From NCBI GenBank assembly GCA_004764695.1, contig SMSO01000031.1, positions 804,600 through 868,599 on the forward strand: a stretch of 64,000 nt of DNA, in the 5' to 3' direction. Numbering within the stretch: position 1 is the stretch's first letter; every line of letters starts with the position of its first letter. The notes under the pieces were generated by a model. That model saw only the letters and a list, made by a program, of their open reading frames with translations. It was not told the DNA's origin and did no database searches. The DNA is from Schizochytrium sp. TIO01. Its lineage: Eukaryota; Sar; Bigyra; Thraustochytrida; Thraustochytriidae. Made by a program: the position numbers and the translations under genes. Positions 25,001 to 38,076 of this stretch are shown here, one piece after another.

Positions 25001-26364
25001 ATCGATCGCATCACCGTCGTTACCGGTTAATGTCATATTTGCTCGCTGGGTTCCATCGATCTTGAAGTCGGTTTTGCCGGCTCCAGCAGCTCCGCGAAGG
25101 CACGCTCGCTCTACAAGTTAGAGTCGCCCACGCTGCCGTTGCTTGCTTGTATCTCTTCGTTTCGTGCTTCGCTTTTTGCTGTCGTCTTGTCTTACAGTTC
25201 TGCATGTCAACAAGACAAGGCGCCTCGTGCTGCCCTGTGCCGGCCCGTTCGTCGCAGTGGCGAGGCAGGCAGGCGAGATGGTGGCACCCCGCAACGAACA
25301 AAGGCAGAACGCCAAGAACGTGTCGCCGAGCTGTTCTTCGCTGTCGCTCGCTCGCTCGCTCGCCCTGCCCAAAATTACATTTTACCTGCATTTCGGGCCC
25401 ACGCAATCGATCGAGATGCGCCAGCGACTGATTTATCCGCACACAATTATGATCAAGCCTTTTCAGGAGGTCGATCCTTCTTACGATCTTCGTTCTCTAA
25501 GATGCCATCGTGGCGCTCGAATTCTTTCGCCTGATAGGGTGGCCAAAGAATCACGTGCCGTCGCCCTTTACCTTGGCGCTATCAGCTTTTGGACAGCTTG
25601 GCCAATTTGATGGTCTGGACTTGCTTGCTTGCTTGCTTTGCTTGCTTGTCTCATTGCTTGCAACATTGCTCAGCTTTGCTCAGCAAGCTGGACCGCCAGG
25701 AACCCTTCGCTGATGCCAGACAGACAAAGCGCAACGAGAGGGCCTGGGCTGGCTGCGCTGTCTTCACTGCCATGGATGGCGGGCATGCATGCATGTGCTG
25801 CGCGTCTCCATCAGTCGCTCTTAAAATACTCACTCCTGTTATAGAGGCAAGTGCACACATGATTTCTATATATATATATATTTATTTATTTACACACGAA
25901 GATTCTGCGTTTCTTCAATCAGCTTACGATCGCTCTGCACAGCGACAACGAGCAAAGGCAACCAGCAGAACGAGCTTGCTTTTTCTCGTTCCGTGGCGTC
26001 CCTTCACCCTCACGCACGCGAGAAGGATGGTGGTCAGGGAACGGGGTCCATTTGATTGCACGTGCTCGCTCGCTCGCTCGCTCGCCCAAATCCTTGGCCC
26101 TAACATTCATTACATGTCGCGAGGATCAACCAGAACCAACGGAGAGAACAAACAAATAGACTTCCATCTTCCTCGAGCAGCGCTCCAAGCAGCACGACCA
26201 GTTGCACTCGAACCTCCTCGAGCAGTCGAGATGGCTTTTTGCTCGCTAACTAACTTGTCCGTGTGCTGGCTGTGCTGTCGGCAAGCGGTGTCCACCCGTT
26301 TCCGCGCATGAATCTAGAGTTCTCGAGGTCTCTGGCGAAGGGAATCTTCATCTCTGATTCTTTT

Positions 26365-26440
26365 CATATCCTATCATATCCTATCATATCCTATCATATC
26401 TGATCATATCTAAAATCTCATCTCATCTCATCTTATCTCG
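26365..26440. repeat. 10-bp CATATCCTAT repeat followed by ATCTC repeats
   Basis: About four copies of a decamer (26365-26410), the last diverged, run into degenerate ATCTC pentamers (from about 26414). Confidence 0.9.
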
Positions 26441-27835
26441 TTTCAAGTCTAAGCCCTTCGTAGCCAAGTTCTATGCGTTGTGCACCAGCTTCTCCAAGCC
26501 CAACTCGAAGTTCTTCCCGTTGCTCGAGCTCCTCGTCCAGGTTGTTCACAAGAAAAGCAGATCAATCATTCCGCGATAGAAATCTGCAGTCGGTCGAACG
26601 ATTAAACAGGTGATCAATTGCATGGAATCTTTGGCTTCGATTGGGTGCTCGAGAAAACTTCTCGCGAGTATTGCTTCAAAAAAGCAGCAGCAGCAGCAGC
26701 AGTAGCAGCTCTTTCTTTCTCTTATTCGGTTGGAGCTGCTCGATCTCGGCTCGTGGCAGGCCACGGGAATCAGGCACGCTAGGTGCGACGGTAGATTGAG
26801 GGAATCTTAACGTGCGGAAGAGCCACGGCAACCTGCTACCTACGTAGGGTGTGCGGAGTCGAAATGAGTAGATTTGATGGCTGGAAACTGACTTCGAGTG
26901 AGTCTCTCAATTGAAGACAGGCACCGTTGGAATGAAGGAATCTACTGCTGCTGGCCATTCCTTGTTTTCTGCTCTCCAGTTAAATTAATTTGATTGAAAA
27001 GATTTTTTCATTTATTTGCTTATTAAACACTTGTATATGAATATATATGCATTTATGTATATAGTACTACTTTTAGCTTTTGTTTATTTACGTCTGGAAA
27101 GAAACGACGTTTATTAAAACGTAAAATAAAAGACTTTTCTAACTTAAATTGAAAAAGAGCTGTATACTTGTATTGTTTCCGTGGATTGATCTAGGAAGAA
27201 GGAGCGACAAAGAAAAGGCAAGTCCCCAGTTACTGGTTAATCGATCTGAAATAGGGGGAATTTGGGTCGCTTGCTTTGCATTTAGGTAACCGGGGTGATG
27301 AAGCGAAACTTGATTCTTTGAGGCCCAAACGTCGCGACGGAAGATATTCGTGCGGGTTGCGATCTTTTGCGCGCTAACATGCATTCTATAGCATTCCGCA
27401 GAATGGAGATAAATGAAAGGTTGTCCGTTCGAGCCAATCTACCTTCAGTTTTTTTATTCAATTTAATTAAAACTATTTATCTCCTCATATTATGATAACA
27501 GTCTGGCCTTTTAAATCATTTAGCTTTATTTTTTTATTATTTTTTAAAGTTTGTTTTATAATGAGTTTTTTTGTTTGATTAAGCAGCGCTACTGTTCTTT
27601 TACTTCTAAATACATGGTGTACGAAAATGAAGACTCGTTCAATCCCTCGCTCAACTAGCTTTCTTCCGCTTGTGCTGTAGAGGAGCTGGGTAAAGCCGCA
27701 GGCCGCGATTGCGAATCATTTTGTACACGTATCTATGTCTTCCTTCCATTTTTACGTGGATGGCTAAATTATTTATTTATTTATATTTAAGCATATTTAT
27801 TTTTGTTTTTTATTATAGCCGAGCTCGACACGTTA

Positions 27836-27922
27836 AATAAAATACAGTTTAGGATAGCTTCGTTGTTTTAAAATATTTTAATAAATATATAAACATTGTT
27901 TTAAGTTGAGATGTATTTTATT
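27836..27922. repeat. AATAAAATAC perfect inverted pair
   Basis: AATAAAATAC (27836-27845) and its exact reverse complement GTATTTTATT (27913-27922) flank 67 bases of AT-rich DNA. The arrangement matches two convergent poly(A)-signal-like elements. Function is inferred only from the AATAAA core. Confidence 0.65.
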
Positions 27923-28860
27923 ATCCACTCGACGAAGTTTTAATGATATTAAAACATTTACAATTGTTTAAATAAAAATTTCAAAGAATGGTTTTCTCGT
28001 TAGAAAGCGAGGGGGAGGAAAAAATGATTTCAAATAATAATAGTAGAAGGGGTGACCAGAAGAATGAGATTCTGCACTCGTAAGTTTTGATGTAAATCTC
28101 ACCAACTCGAGCACCCAGTTTCAATTGGCACCACTGCACTATCATCAGCACTTCACCGATGACGATTTCCACGAATTGTTTGAGCCTGTATGCTACTCCA
28201 ACCCTATTGCCCAGGTAAGTAGCCTTAGAGCCAAAGTGTCATTTGTGCTACGATTCGAGTGGATTTCCTCTCATGAGAGAGGATTAGGTAATCATATTCA
28301 TCGACGTGTTAGCCTGCAGGGAACGTGCTTGCTGACCACGTAAACATTCTCCCTTAATTACCTTGATGTGATGATTAGAAAATCAATAGCAGAATACATC
28401 ATTAGAAGAGCTTGCAAAAACATTAAGCGATGCGTGTTGGTCCCAGTGGCAAGGGTCTTTTCTTTTACTAAAAGCTAACCCTCAGAACGATGAAACTCAA
28501 TTCTGCCTCAAAGTTTATGTTATGTAGATATTATATATGTGTTTTTTCCCTTTAAGGATAAGAATTTCCATCAATTGGATGGAAGCAAAGCCTGCCTAAG
28601 ATTGGTGACCACGGCAAGCTCCCACGTTCGCGGCGCATGGCCCAGACACGGGCAGTAGGCACCCATTGAATAACCACTTGGATTTGAAAGTGAACGAGAG
28701 GACTGCAATGGTAACATTATTTTAAAGTATCGTACTTGGTCTCTCGATGAAAGTGAGTGTCTGAGTGACGTCTTTGTCGAGAATGTGACAAACTGAGGGC
28801 GGTTCAAGCAAGAGACCTTACGAGGAGTAGCGGCAACTTTATGGATAACTAATTCTGCAA

Positions 28861-28943
28861 AAAACAAATAAACAAACAAATAAGACAAACAAACAAACAA
28901 ACAAACAAACAAGACAAACAAACAAACAAACAAACAAGACAAA
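28861..28943. repeat. (CAAA)n array with CAAGA interruptions
   Basis: About twenty CAAA/ACAA units interrupted three times by AAGAC. The reverse complement encodes Leu/Phe/Val/Cys repeats, which explains open frames there. Confidence 0.95.
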
Positions 28944-29613
28944 CTAGCATCTGCTAACATAATGGTAAACGGGTAAAGAGCAAGCCACTAGAATTCGCTA
29001 ATGATTTACTTATGTGCTACTTACTACAAGAAGTGTTGCCAGAACTTGCGCTAGATTGGATGCGCATTCGGAGATGCAGATCTCTCAATCAGGTCGTGCT
29101 GAGGACCACGTGGTGCTGATCATGAATATGATATGCAGAGATCAACTGAGTGTGTGGCCCAGGAGCAGCACACAGATGTTTCTGGGAGAGCCTCTCTCTC
29201 TCTCTCTCGAACCTCTCTGGAACGTTTAACCTTATCCCATTTTATATTGCAAAATGTGTTACTTTTTGCGGCCCATGGCCCAGAACTTAAGCTCAGATGA
29301 ATCCTCTTTTAAAGAGCATTCCTACAAGGTAATAAGCAGAGAAATAAAACACAAGATAAGAAAACATGGTTTGTTCCAAAGTCCATCGCATGCTTCAGCG
29401 ACATTTCCACTCTGCACAAAGCTTGCCGACTTTGACAGAGATTCGAAGTCAGCCACCTAGCCAATTTAATCTACCTGTCGGCGGCACGAATTCAGATGAC
29501 CATTTATGACGCGAGCGCTCTCTCGGCAAACGAGAGAGCGAACAGAGCTGAGCACAGCTTTCCATCTGTGAATTGCTATTACAAATGCTGCTACTAAAAA
29601 AAAGTACTAACAG

Positions 29614-29674
29614 CAAGCGAGCGAGCGAGCGAGCGAGCGAGTGAGCGAATGAGCGAGCATGCGAGCATGCGAGC
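29614..29674. repeat. (GCGA)n array
   Basis: GCGA units, perfect for about seven copies, then GTGA, GAAT and GCAT variants. Confidence 0.93.
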
Positions 29675-30515
29675 AAATTGAGGCCCGCTCGTCGCGGGAA
29701 GGAGCAGCGGACGGCGTGCTTCTTTACACCCATAAATAAATACCCCAAGTTAATTCATTCGGATCAGGGCGTATAACCGTGAAGACCGATTAATGTAAGA
29801 CGAATAACGGATGAATGGATCATTGGATCAATAAATTAATGAATGAAACCAATCATGTCCCTGGGCAATTTAAGTTACGCTGGCGCAGTGAAATGAGCAA
29901 AATAAGCTCACTGACTCACTCGTTTTTTATTTTCATAATTTTTTGTCCAAGCAAGCACACAAGCAACAAGAGGTCTCTATAAACCGCCGATGTCGTATCT
30001 CAGTTCACTAACCTTGCCGAGAAGAGAACTTTGACTGGAATTACTGCAGGTTTGCTGAGCTCTGCCGTGAGTCGAGCCACTTGTGTGTTCGTGCCGTGCT
30101 TAAGCTTAAACCAGTAGATACAATTATTAAAGACAACAGCAAACGAAGTAACATACATTCGCAAGACATTCGATTCTATCTCCTATGTAGACAAACACAA
30201 CTGTTGCATTTGTAAGTGGGCAGAAGAGCGAGCGAGCAAGAGCCTATCCTGACTCCTCGCTTTCTAACTGCTCACTCCTTCAGGCTCAACCAGAGTGCTA
30301 TGTTTTCCATCAAAGCGTCTAGAGCGACCGAGGAAACCAACTCGTAGAGTCAGGGGCAGTGAATGCGTGCACCGTCAAGGTCGAACCGTGAATCTGCGCG
30401 CGACCTGCCAGCACTGATTCAAAGACAGATTTCCACTCCCTCATAGCTATAGCTATCTATCTATCTGTAGAGTAGGCGCGAGTTAGTGCTCACGCATTCG
30501 CTACTAGTTTACTTT

Positions 30516-30583
30516 CACACATTTACACATTTACACATTCGCACATTTGCACGTTCACAAATTTGCAAATTCACAAATTCACG
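30516..30583. repeat. degenerate CACATTTA/CACAAATT tandem array
   Basis: Eight-to-nine-base units beginning CACA, progressively diverging. An old minisatellite-like array. Confidence 0.8.
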
Positions 30584-31262
30584 ACCTGATTAATTCCTTC
30601 GCTCGTCATTGGCATTTCCCAGCACAGTAGCACCACGAGCAGCTTCCGCAAAAGCCGCCGTCGACCTCCATGGAGGGAATGAATATTCCAATACAAGCGG
30701 CTGGAGCTCCAAAGCTTTCTTTTGCACGAGTCGCCGCCACAAAGGTGTCCGGGACTGCTCCGATCAACTTACATCATATAAAGAAGCTTCTGCTAGTAGT
30801 AGGAAAAAAGCAAAACAAAAAAGCAAAATAAAAACGCTTTTCCTCCATATTTACCAATATCATTTTCATTCTTTCTCGTGGACCGGCCTCCACAAGCGGG
30901 GTCGGACGACCGGCGCCTCAGGAGACGCCGCACGAAGCGTCCATGGAAAGATTAGCTTGCTTGCTCACCCTCTTCTCCGCTGCCCCACCTCGAGTTCTGG
31001 CCCGAATTTGACGAAGTTCTTCAATTCGAGTTGCTCTCCTCGCTAGTTCCTTTTATTCTTCAAGTCTCTGCTGCCGTGAAGCGGTTCCGAGGGCACTTCG
31101 TGGTACTTTGCCAGCAAGTCTGCCTCTTATGGTTTACAATAGCCGCACCCCTACCCGTCTGATGGGGTCTCGCACAACACACGTTCGTTGCTCATTCACT
31201 GCAAACAGCGGTCTTTCTGTTCGTTGCCATTCCTTTTGGAAAGCAGGACACCGGCCACCAGA

Positions 31263-31290
31263 GCAAGCAAGCAAGCAAGCAAGCAAGCAG
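31263..31290. repeat. (GCAA)n microsatellite
   Basis: Seven perfect GCAA units. Confidence 0.95.
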
Positions 31291-31576
31291 TTCTAATGTA
31301 CGACTTGGCTGGTGCTCGACTCGAGAGCGGTGGCAGAGTGACATCATCAAACGCAACTTGCTTGGTGCTTTCATTCAGGCGATCTCGATCGCAGAGGCTT
31401 TTTTTGTTGTTGTTGGCTTTTAGTTTATGGTTGTGCTTTCCGTGTGCTTTTTTACAGTATACTGTATTACTATGGTGTATTTTTAAAACGAGCATTCGAT
31501 TCTTTGAGTGAGTGATCATTCGGCTCCTCCGCTCTGTTAGTTTTTAGTTTATTCATTAAAATTTCATTTACTAATT

Positions 31577-31627
31577 CTTTTTTTCTTTCTTTCTTCTTTC
31601 TTCTTTCTTTCTTTCTTTCTTCTTTCT
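31577..31627. repeat. (CTTT)n polypyrimidine array
   Basis: CTTT units with CTT interruptions, fully pyrimidine on the + strand. Confidence 0.93.
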
Positions 31628-32440
31628 ACTACATTTGTCTTTAGTAGGATATCTTGCTTGTTCCGGAAATCTCCAAGCACGCAATGAGGTTCAACCATTG
31701 TTGAATCTGGCGATTCCCACAGCACTCCCTCCTGCACGGGTCGATGCGGGGATGGGCCCTCACAACGGAGCCCCGCAGAGCACATCCAGAGAGGAAAACA
31801 CAGGCTCAGTGCCGATTGCTTCCGGTTCCCTCGTGGGCGAGCAGCGAGTAGCATAAAGGCAGATTTACAATACAGTATTAACCTTCACTCAGTCATTCAT
31901 TCACTCAGTCAGAGAACTCCTTCTTTGCACAATGATGCTTTGTTTGCGCTGCCCTCGTCAATGTGCTACGAAGCCTCGTTTTCGCATACTTTCTAGAGTC
32001 CCCATCGCCCTCTCGAGTAGTTTTGGTAGTTCTTAGCCAGAAAAGCTTTTCAAATTCAAAGAGAGAGAGAGATTTTATTATATAATGTTTAGACGATGTT
32101 TTTTAGTGCCACAGAGTTCGGAGTGCTCGAAGAACGGGGAAGAGAAAGAAGAATTTAGAGCGAGCAAGCAGATGCAAAAGAGCGAGCAAAAAAAGCGAGA
32201 TGAACCTTTTATTTTCTGAATTCCTGTTCGAGTTTAACAAATAATCATTTCCCCTTAGTCATTGTGGAAGTTAGGCGGTGAGTCCATCAAAAACACAGGG
32301 CTTCGTAATCTGGGAAGTACGTGCTCTCATTGTTTCCTTTCGTAAGGATGACATTGTGATTTTTTTTTATCGATTTGTTTCCTTCTTTTAAAAAAAAAAA
32401 AATAAAGAATAGAGTTGGCCTCGAAGTCGTCTTTAAATTC

Positions 32441-32506
32441 AATAAAATACATCTGCTCCGTCTCCTTATTTTAAAATGTTTTTTTTTTAAAGATAAAATG
32501 TATTTT
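32441..32506. repeat. AATAAAATAC / GTATTTT inverted pair
   Basis: AATAAAATAC at 32441-32450 is matched by GTATTTT at 32500-32506 on the other strand, within an AT-rich island. Third example of this inverted layout. Confidence 0.55.
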
Positions 32507-33950
32507 CTAATTTATTTATAAAACTAACTTTAAAATGTTTTTCGTTGGATAGATATAGTTTCCTTTGTAAGACCTCAATACCAACGTCAGAGAGGAAATA
32601 AATAGGCATCGAGAATGAAGGGAAAAAAGGAAAGAAAGAAAAAATAAAAAAAGAAAGACAGACAGACAGACCGACCGAACAAGACCGAACAGGTCGCTTT
32701 CAGAGATGAGATTCGCTCTTCGCGACGATGACGAAGATTGAGAGAAGAGGAAGCCTGTTAGCGGCAGTCAAGTGAGCGAGCAAAGCAGTCGGTCAGTCCT
32801 CAGAAAGCTCAAACCTCAAAGAAGCACCCAGAGAAGAACCGATACACAGCCGGGGCTGTTGCTTTCCTCGCTGAGCCTGAGAACGTGCGACCAAATGATG
32901 ACTACGGATCATGCAAGAAATATATGAAAAACAAAAACAAAACAAAAAACACAAACAAATCGTGTATTTATACGCATCTCATGTATTTTTATTACTGAAA
33001 GAAGGCTGTTCTTTGTTTTTTTTAATGAAGTACTTTTGGACGATCCTACTTTGAATAAAATATAATATTCATAATATTTATATTTTTATTTTAACATCAT
33101 CAGAGCAAACAAAGCAATGAAACGATGGACGTCGCAGATTGTTGTGGTACGATAGCTGCTGCTTTCTTCTTCTGCTCGAGAACAACACGCAGAACGGGTG
33201 CTGCGTTCTGATGCGCGACGAGGCGAGAGCCGCGGCTCTGCGGACTGCTTCGACAAAGCTGGCGCCGCCCCGAACAGCCGGAGTTCCTGCCTTCGTTCCT
33301 TCTCCGCACGATTTGACAGAGCGCCGCAGGAGAGAACAAAAGCAAACAGAGAAGCCAACAAGAACAAAAACCAGGAAAAGGAAGAACTCCGCAGGAAAGA
33401 GCGAAAGAGAGGGAGAGAAAGAAAGAGACAACTACTCCCAACTTCCTCGTTATACCCTTCTGGGAGGGTTCTTTCATTTGTTATAAATATTTTAATTATT
33501 ATTTTCTTTTAAAGTTATTTATTTAAAAAAAAAAATATTTAAAAAAGAGCGAGCTTGCGATGAAATCAAAGCACAACCTGACCCATCCATCCATCCTTGG
33601 TGAAAGAAGCCCTCCGTTCTGATGCTGCTACTGCCGTTGCTGCTGTCGCTGGTGGAGGCCGAGAGCCGCACGTCTCAAGCTTGAGGTACCCGCGTGTCAA
33701 CTTAGTTGGCCGTCTTGCTTGCTTAGCCCCATCTTGGATCTCAGTGGACGGGCTCAGCGATTCCAAGTTAATGAGGCAAATGAAATATGAAATTCAATGT
33801 GGATGCCGATTTCGCTGTACCGACATGCGTACGTCGAGGACTTACTTATTCATTTCATTGGCGGCGACGGCGATGAGGACGACGAAGGCAATGAGCAGGA
33901 GATGGCCGTGGCGATTGCTTCGAGGCAGCAGCATGAAGAAACCAAACGCA

Positions 33951-34026
33951 AATGAATGAATGAATGAATGAATGAATGAATGAATGAATGAATGAATGAA
34001 TGAATGAATGAATGAATGAATGAATG
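33951..34026. repeat. (GAAT)n microsatellite, about 19 units
   Basis: Perfect GAAT array, the same unit as the ATTC arrays but on the opposite strand. A related impure array is at 35021-35055. Confidence 0.97.
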
Positions 34027-34321
34027 CGAAACTCTAAAGCTGGGCATCCTGCGAGGGCCAGTTTAGCTTAGTTTAGTTTCGTTCAGTTTAATTTAGTTAG
34101 CATCGTTGGAGGTATCCATCCATGTCTTTATTGCACATAAGTGCCCAGAAACTTGAAGACCGCGGCGCTCCGGAGCATCGAGCTCACGAAGACTTTAGCG
34201 GTGTCGAGGGCTGTGAATTTATGCAGACTCGAAGGACCTCCTGCCTGTAGAAGAAGAAGAAGAACAACAACAACAACAAGTGGAGCAGACTTTGGGTTTG
34301 GCGCGAGGCATCCAATTTCAT

Positions 34322-34348
34322 TTCAATTCAATTCAATTCAATTCAATT
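34322..34348. repeat. (TTCAA)n pentanucleotide array
   Basis: Five perfect units. Confidence 0.93.
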
Positions 34349-36795
34349 ATCCCGCAGGCAGTTTGGGTTGAATTTGATGTGCAATTTGCGCAACGCAGGG
34401 TTGGCGGCTTGGATTTACAGCTGAGATTTGCGTGGACACGAATTCATTCGATCAGTCGATAGTCCGATGTGATGAAATGGACGAAGGAAATGATGCACAA
34501 TTCCAAAGCTTATGCTGCTGATGCTAGTCGGTCTTTGCGGAGCGGCACGCCACGCCACGCCTTGCACGGAGAGGAGGCCGGTCACGATGGTGGTGAAGGA
34601 AGCACGTCATCTCCAAAGCAAATCGACTTCAAGTTCCTCTGCCGCCGTCGAAACCGCCTTCTTGGGTGCCTATCCATCCTTGTAAGTATATATGTATGTA
34701 TGTATGAATGAATGTATGAGTTACGACCGCGAGGAGCAAAAATGTCGATGACGGCTTCGGCAACTTTGATGAGTGCGCAACGCATTCATACATACATAAA
34801 GACATCAGTTCATAAGTACATAAACAGATAAAGACATGCAACGGCAGACTCCACACAGAGTCAGTTGTTGGAGTTGCGCTTCGCGCGACAACGCGTTGAA
34901 GCTTTTGCGACGCAGATTCTCAAGGCCTTTGTTTGTTTCTTCTCCGGGTTCTCCTCGATCGCTGTCTTCTGCTGCTGTCTATTGATTGCCGCTTTCTTTT
35001 GCAGCCTTCTTCTTTGGAATGAATGAATGAATGAAGGAATGAATGAATGAATGAGATTTTTAGTTTTGGCCAACTTCCTGTTTTTTCCTCGCAAGAGGAG
35101 GAAGGAAGTTCTGTGGCAGGCAGGGCCCGTCTGTTCTCAAGAGCAGACCCATTCAAAGGGCCGTCCATCCAAAGCGAGAACTGAGCAGCAGCCTTAAAAC
35201 CCAGCGATCAGATGAAGCAAGCTAAGCTGAGCTACTGTTCGACAATCAGAGGCATGCGAGCAAAACTATCTTCAAGAGACAGCGGATCGCAGCAGGTTGG
35301 AATTAAGTATCCATCGCTCGTTGACTGCGTCCTTTCCTTTATCAACCCCCCTTCCTCTTGCTGTGAGGAATAGATATAAATGTATGTTTGTTTATGTGCC
35401 TCTCGTCCATTGACATTTTCTTTAAATTAAAACTTTGTCAAATGAAATTGCGAAAATTAAAATGCTTGCTTCGATGATAATAATAATAATATGGGAAATA
35501 AAAAAATGAGGGGGGAAAAATACTTCCTCTGAACAGATCGAAGAGAAGAATAACCCATAGTACCTCCTCTGTCGCCTGGCTTTTTGGATAAAAGCAGGGG
35601 GTCCCTTCGGCCGACATGTAGTTCGTATCAACGACTCGAAGGGCCTTTCTCTCTGTCTCTGCGCCAGAGCTGTTGGCATTTCTTGGTTTCACCTGGCGAA
35701 ACACCATTGCATAAGTAGTAGCACCAACCAAACCGTGGCCATCTCTCATTCTAAAATAGTCTTCAAGCTTTGTAGTTTATTTCATCCCTTCCCTTAAAAA
35801 AATATAAATAGAATATACTAAAACCGTGATAAACACGCAGGTTCTTTTGATTTATATTTTCAAGCAGAGCACAAATTATTTTAATTTAATGTATCTAAAT
35901 TTGAAAGAAGAATATATATATATAATAAAACTACGTTCGTTTGCAACTTATTTTCGGACAGCTTTTCTTTTCACGACACTGTTTTAGTCATCCGCTCGGA
36001 GACTCTTTGATGTATCTATGTATGTATAAATAAATGTCTGTATGTAAGCCAAGCTCTCTCGCCTGAGCTGCTCTGCTCTGCTCTGCTCGCATGCTTGCTC
36101 GTAGCTTTGCTTTCTGATCGTCACGTGTGTCACGATCTGCAACTGTGAAGGACAAGAGAACATAGCCGAGCAGGCGCTTTCCTCGCAGATTGAGTGCAAA
36201 CAAACACGCATGCATAACGACGCATGCGTGCAGGAATGAATGCAGGCCTAGATTCTACAAGAAGTTAGCGTGTTTGTTTTTTTGACAACACAGCTGCTCA
36301 AAGATGCATCCTTTATCATCGCCGATTTACGGGTTAGAAAAATATAAACGTAAGTTCGACATCGGTACTTGTGAGTCTTCTTCTACCCCATAATATAAAC
36401 ATGATCAGATAAATCAATACATAAATACATAAATAAAGTATGTAAGCCACACGGAACAGAAGACAGACGCACGGCCGCCAAACGGCCCGATTATTAAGGC
36501 AACCCGGTCTTTAATTAATTGGGTGTTGAGTGATATCGATTGAGAGAGTGATATTGATTGATGAGAGGCATTGGTTGCGTAATTGATTGGTTCGTCGGTT
36601 TTCAGTTAGTTTTTGCATGGTTTCTGCATGCTAAGTACGAGTTAGTTCTTATGGAAAGAAGTGGTTGATTGGTTGGCTACTCTTGTGTTAGTCGAGCTGC
36701 TAGTCAGTTAGTTAGTTAGTTCTCGCTCTGTTCCAGACAAGATTCCCTGGTGCCTCAGGCCTCGTCAGACTGTTTGTGTTGTTCTGCTTTGTTTT

Positions 36796-36825
36796 GAAAG
36801 AAAAGAAAAGAAAAGAAAAGAAAAT
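36796..36825. repeat. (AAAAG)n pentanucleotide array
   Basis: About six units at the edge of an AT-rich island. Confidence 0.92.
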
Positions 36826-38050
36826 ACTGTTTTTATTTGCCACTCATTCTTCACGCTGAGGTTTTTTATTTCGTGTTATCTTTACATTATTTACTAAAAA
36901 AGTTATTGTTTATTTATTAAACAATCTGCCTATCCATGTCTGATGTGTTTGTTTTTTTTTAAATAAAAATAATATTGTTTTATTTGCCACTCATTCTTCT
37001 CGCTCAAATCTTTTATTTCGTTTTATTTTTTTCTAGTTTTTATTATAAGAAGCTACTGTCTTAAATAAATAGTTTGCCTATCGTCTCTTCAAATCTGTTG
37101 TGTTGTTTTTGTTTTGTTTTTCGTCGTAATACCACTGCTGATGCTGTAAAAGCAGTTATGGATGGTTTGTTTCATCTTTTTCTTTTTTTTTAATATGTCG
37201 TCAACAAAGGTTAAATAAAATACGTCATTCTTTGTGCCGACGTTGTTCACGTTTTTCATGCTGGTAAAAATTTGTGGCTATTTAACTGGTTTCGCGTTTG
37301 CTGTTTTTGTTCCCTTCCCGCTTATTTAGTGCAGAACTCGACATCTGCTTTCTACCAAGCACTTCCTCGCTCGTTCTTCACTGCCAATGGTCAGCTCCCT
37401 CTTTTCAAACCTTTTCTGTTTAATTATATTAAAAAAAAAATTAAAAAAAAAGGCAATCGACTTTAATGTTTTTATTTCGGAAAACAGAATCTCCCCTCCT
37501 ATCGCCATTTTCAGACAAATTTTTTCGTCAGGGACTGAAAGTTATTAAAAGGAAAAAAGAAAAGCCTTTGTTGAGTGCGCGTCCTAAAATGGCCGGGTGG
37601 CGGACTCCTGCAAAACGTCCCCTCCACAAGAGCGGCTTCCTTTTCTTTATTCTCTTTTTTTTTTAAATCTCTTTTATCAACCGACGCTCAGCCCTTACTC
37701 AAATTTTAAGCACCTTTTAAGAACGACTTGCCCTTGCTTTATTATGTCACTCTGCGACCAATCGATTGCCTCTTTTTGCCCCTGCTAAACCGGTACTCGC
37801 TATAAAAGAAAATATGAATTTAAGAACAAAATGCAAATGGTATTTTTAATTACTCTATAGTAGCGACTAGGCCTGAGAAATAATAAAATCAGACAAGCAT
37901 TCTTATGAGTCGGGTTTTCCACATTTATTCTATTTTATTTATTTTATTACTCCCCCTCCTCGCTCTTCCCTATTGCAACAGACGCCGTACTTTAATGCCT
38001 TCTAATTCATGTCTCTTTTTTTTTATTTCTTCCTTACGCGATGACTGTAG

Positions 38051-38076
38051 ACTCTCTCTCTCTCTCTCTCTCTCTC
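38051..38076. repeat. (CT)n microsatellite
   Basis: Thirteen CT units. Confidence 0.93.

Larger units (their letters stand above)
18910..28083. other. gene-poor stretch, microsatellite-rich
   Basis: No supported gene. The longest frame in this half (about 240 codons, 25589-26311) opens at TTG, runs through TATA and GCTT/CTCG repeats and resembles nothing, so I treat it as chance. Contents: an AT-rich island ending in an A27 tract (about 19.8-20.27 kb), ATTC arrays (20771-20795, 22007-22069), GTTT (23018-23040), CTCG (25345-25362, 26065-26084), CAG (26683-26708) and AT-rich islands at 24.26-24.42 and 27.0-28.0 kb. Confidence 0.6.

Noticed and set aside
25589-26311. 240-codon open frame, longest in the left half
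   Set aside because: Opens at TTG, passes through TA, GCTT and CTCG repeats, and the product resembles nothing. Neighbouring frames are equally open.
30609-31046. 145-codon open frame
   Set aside because: Starts at TTG, low-complexity Ser/Ala/Lys composition, no recognisable domain.
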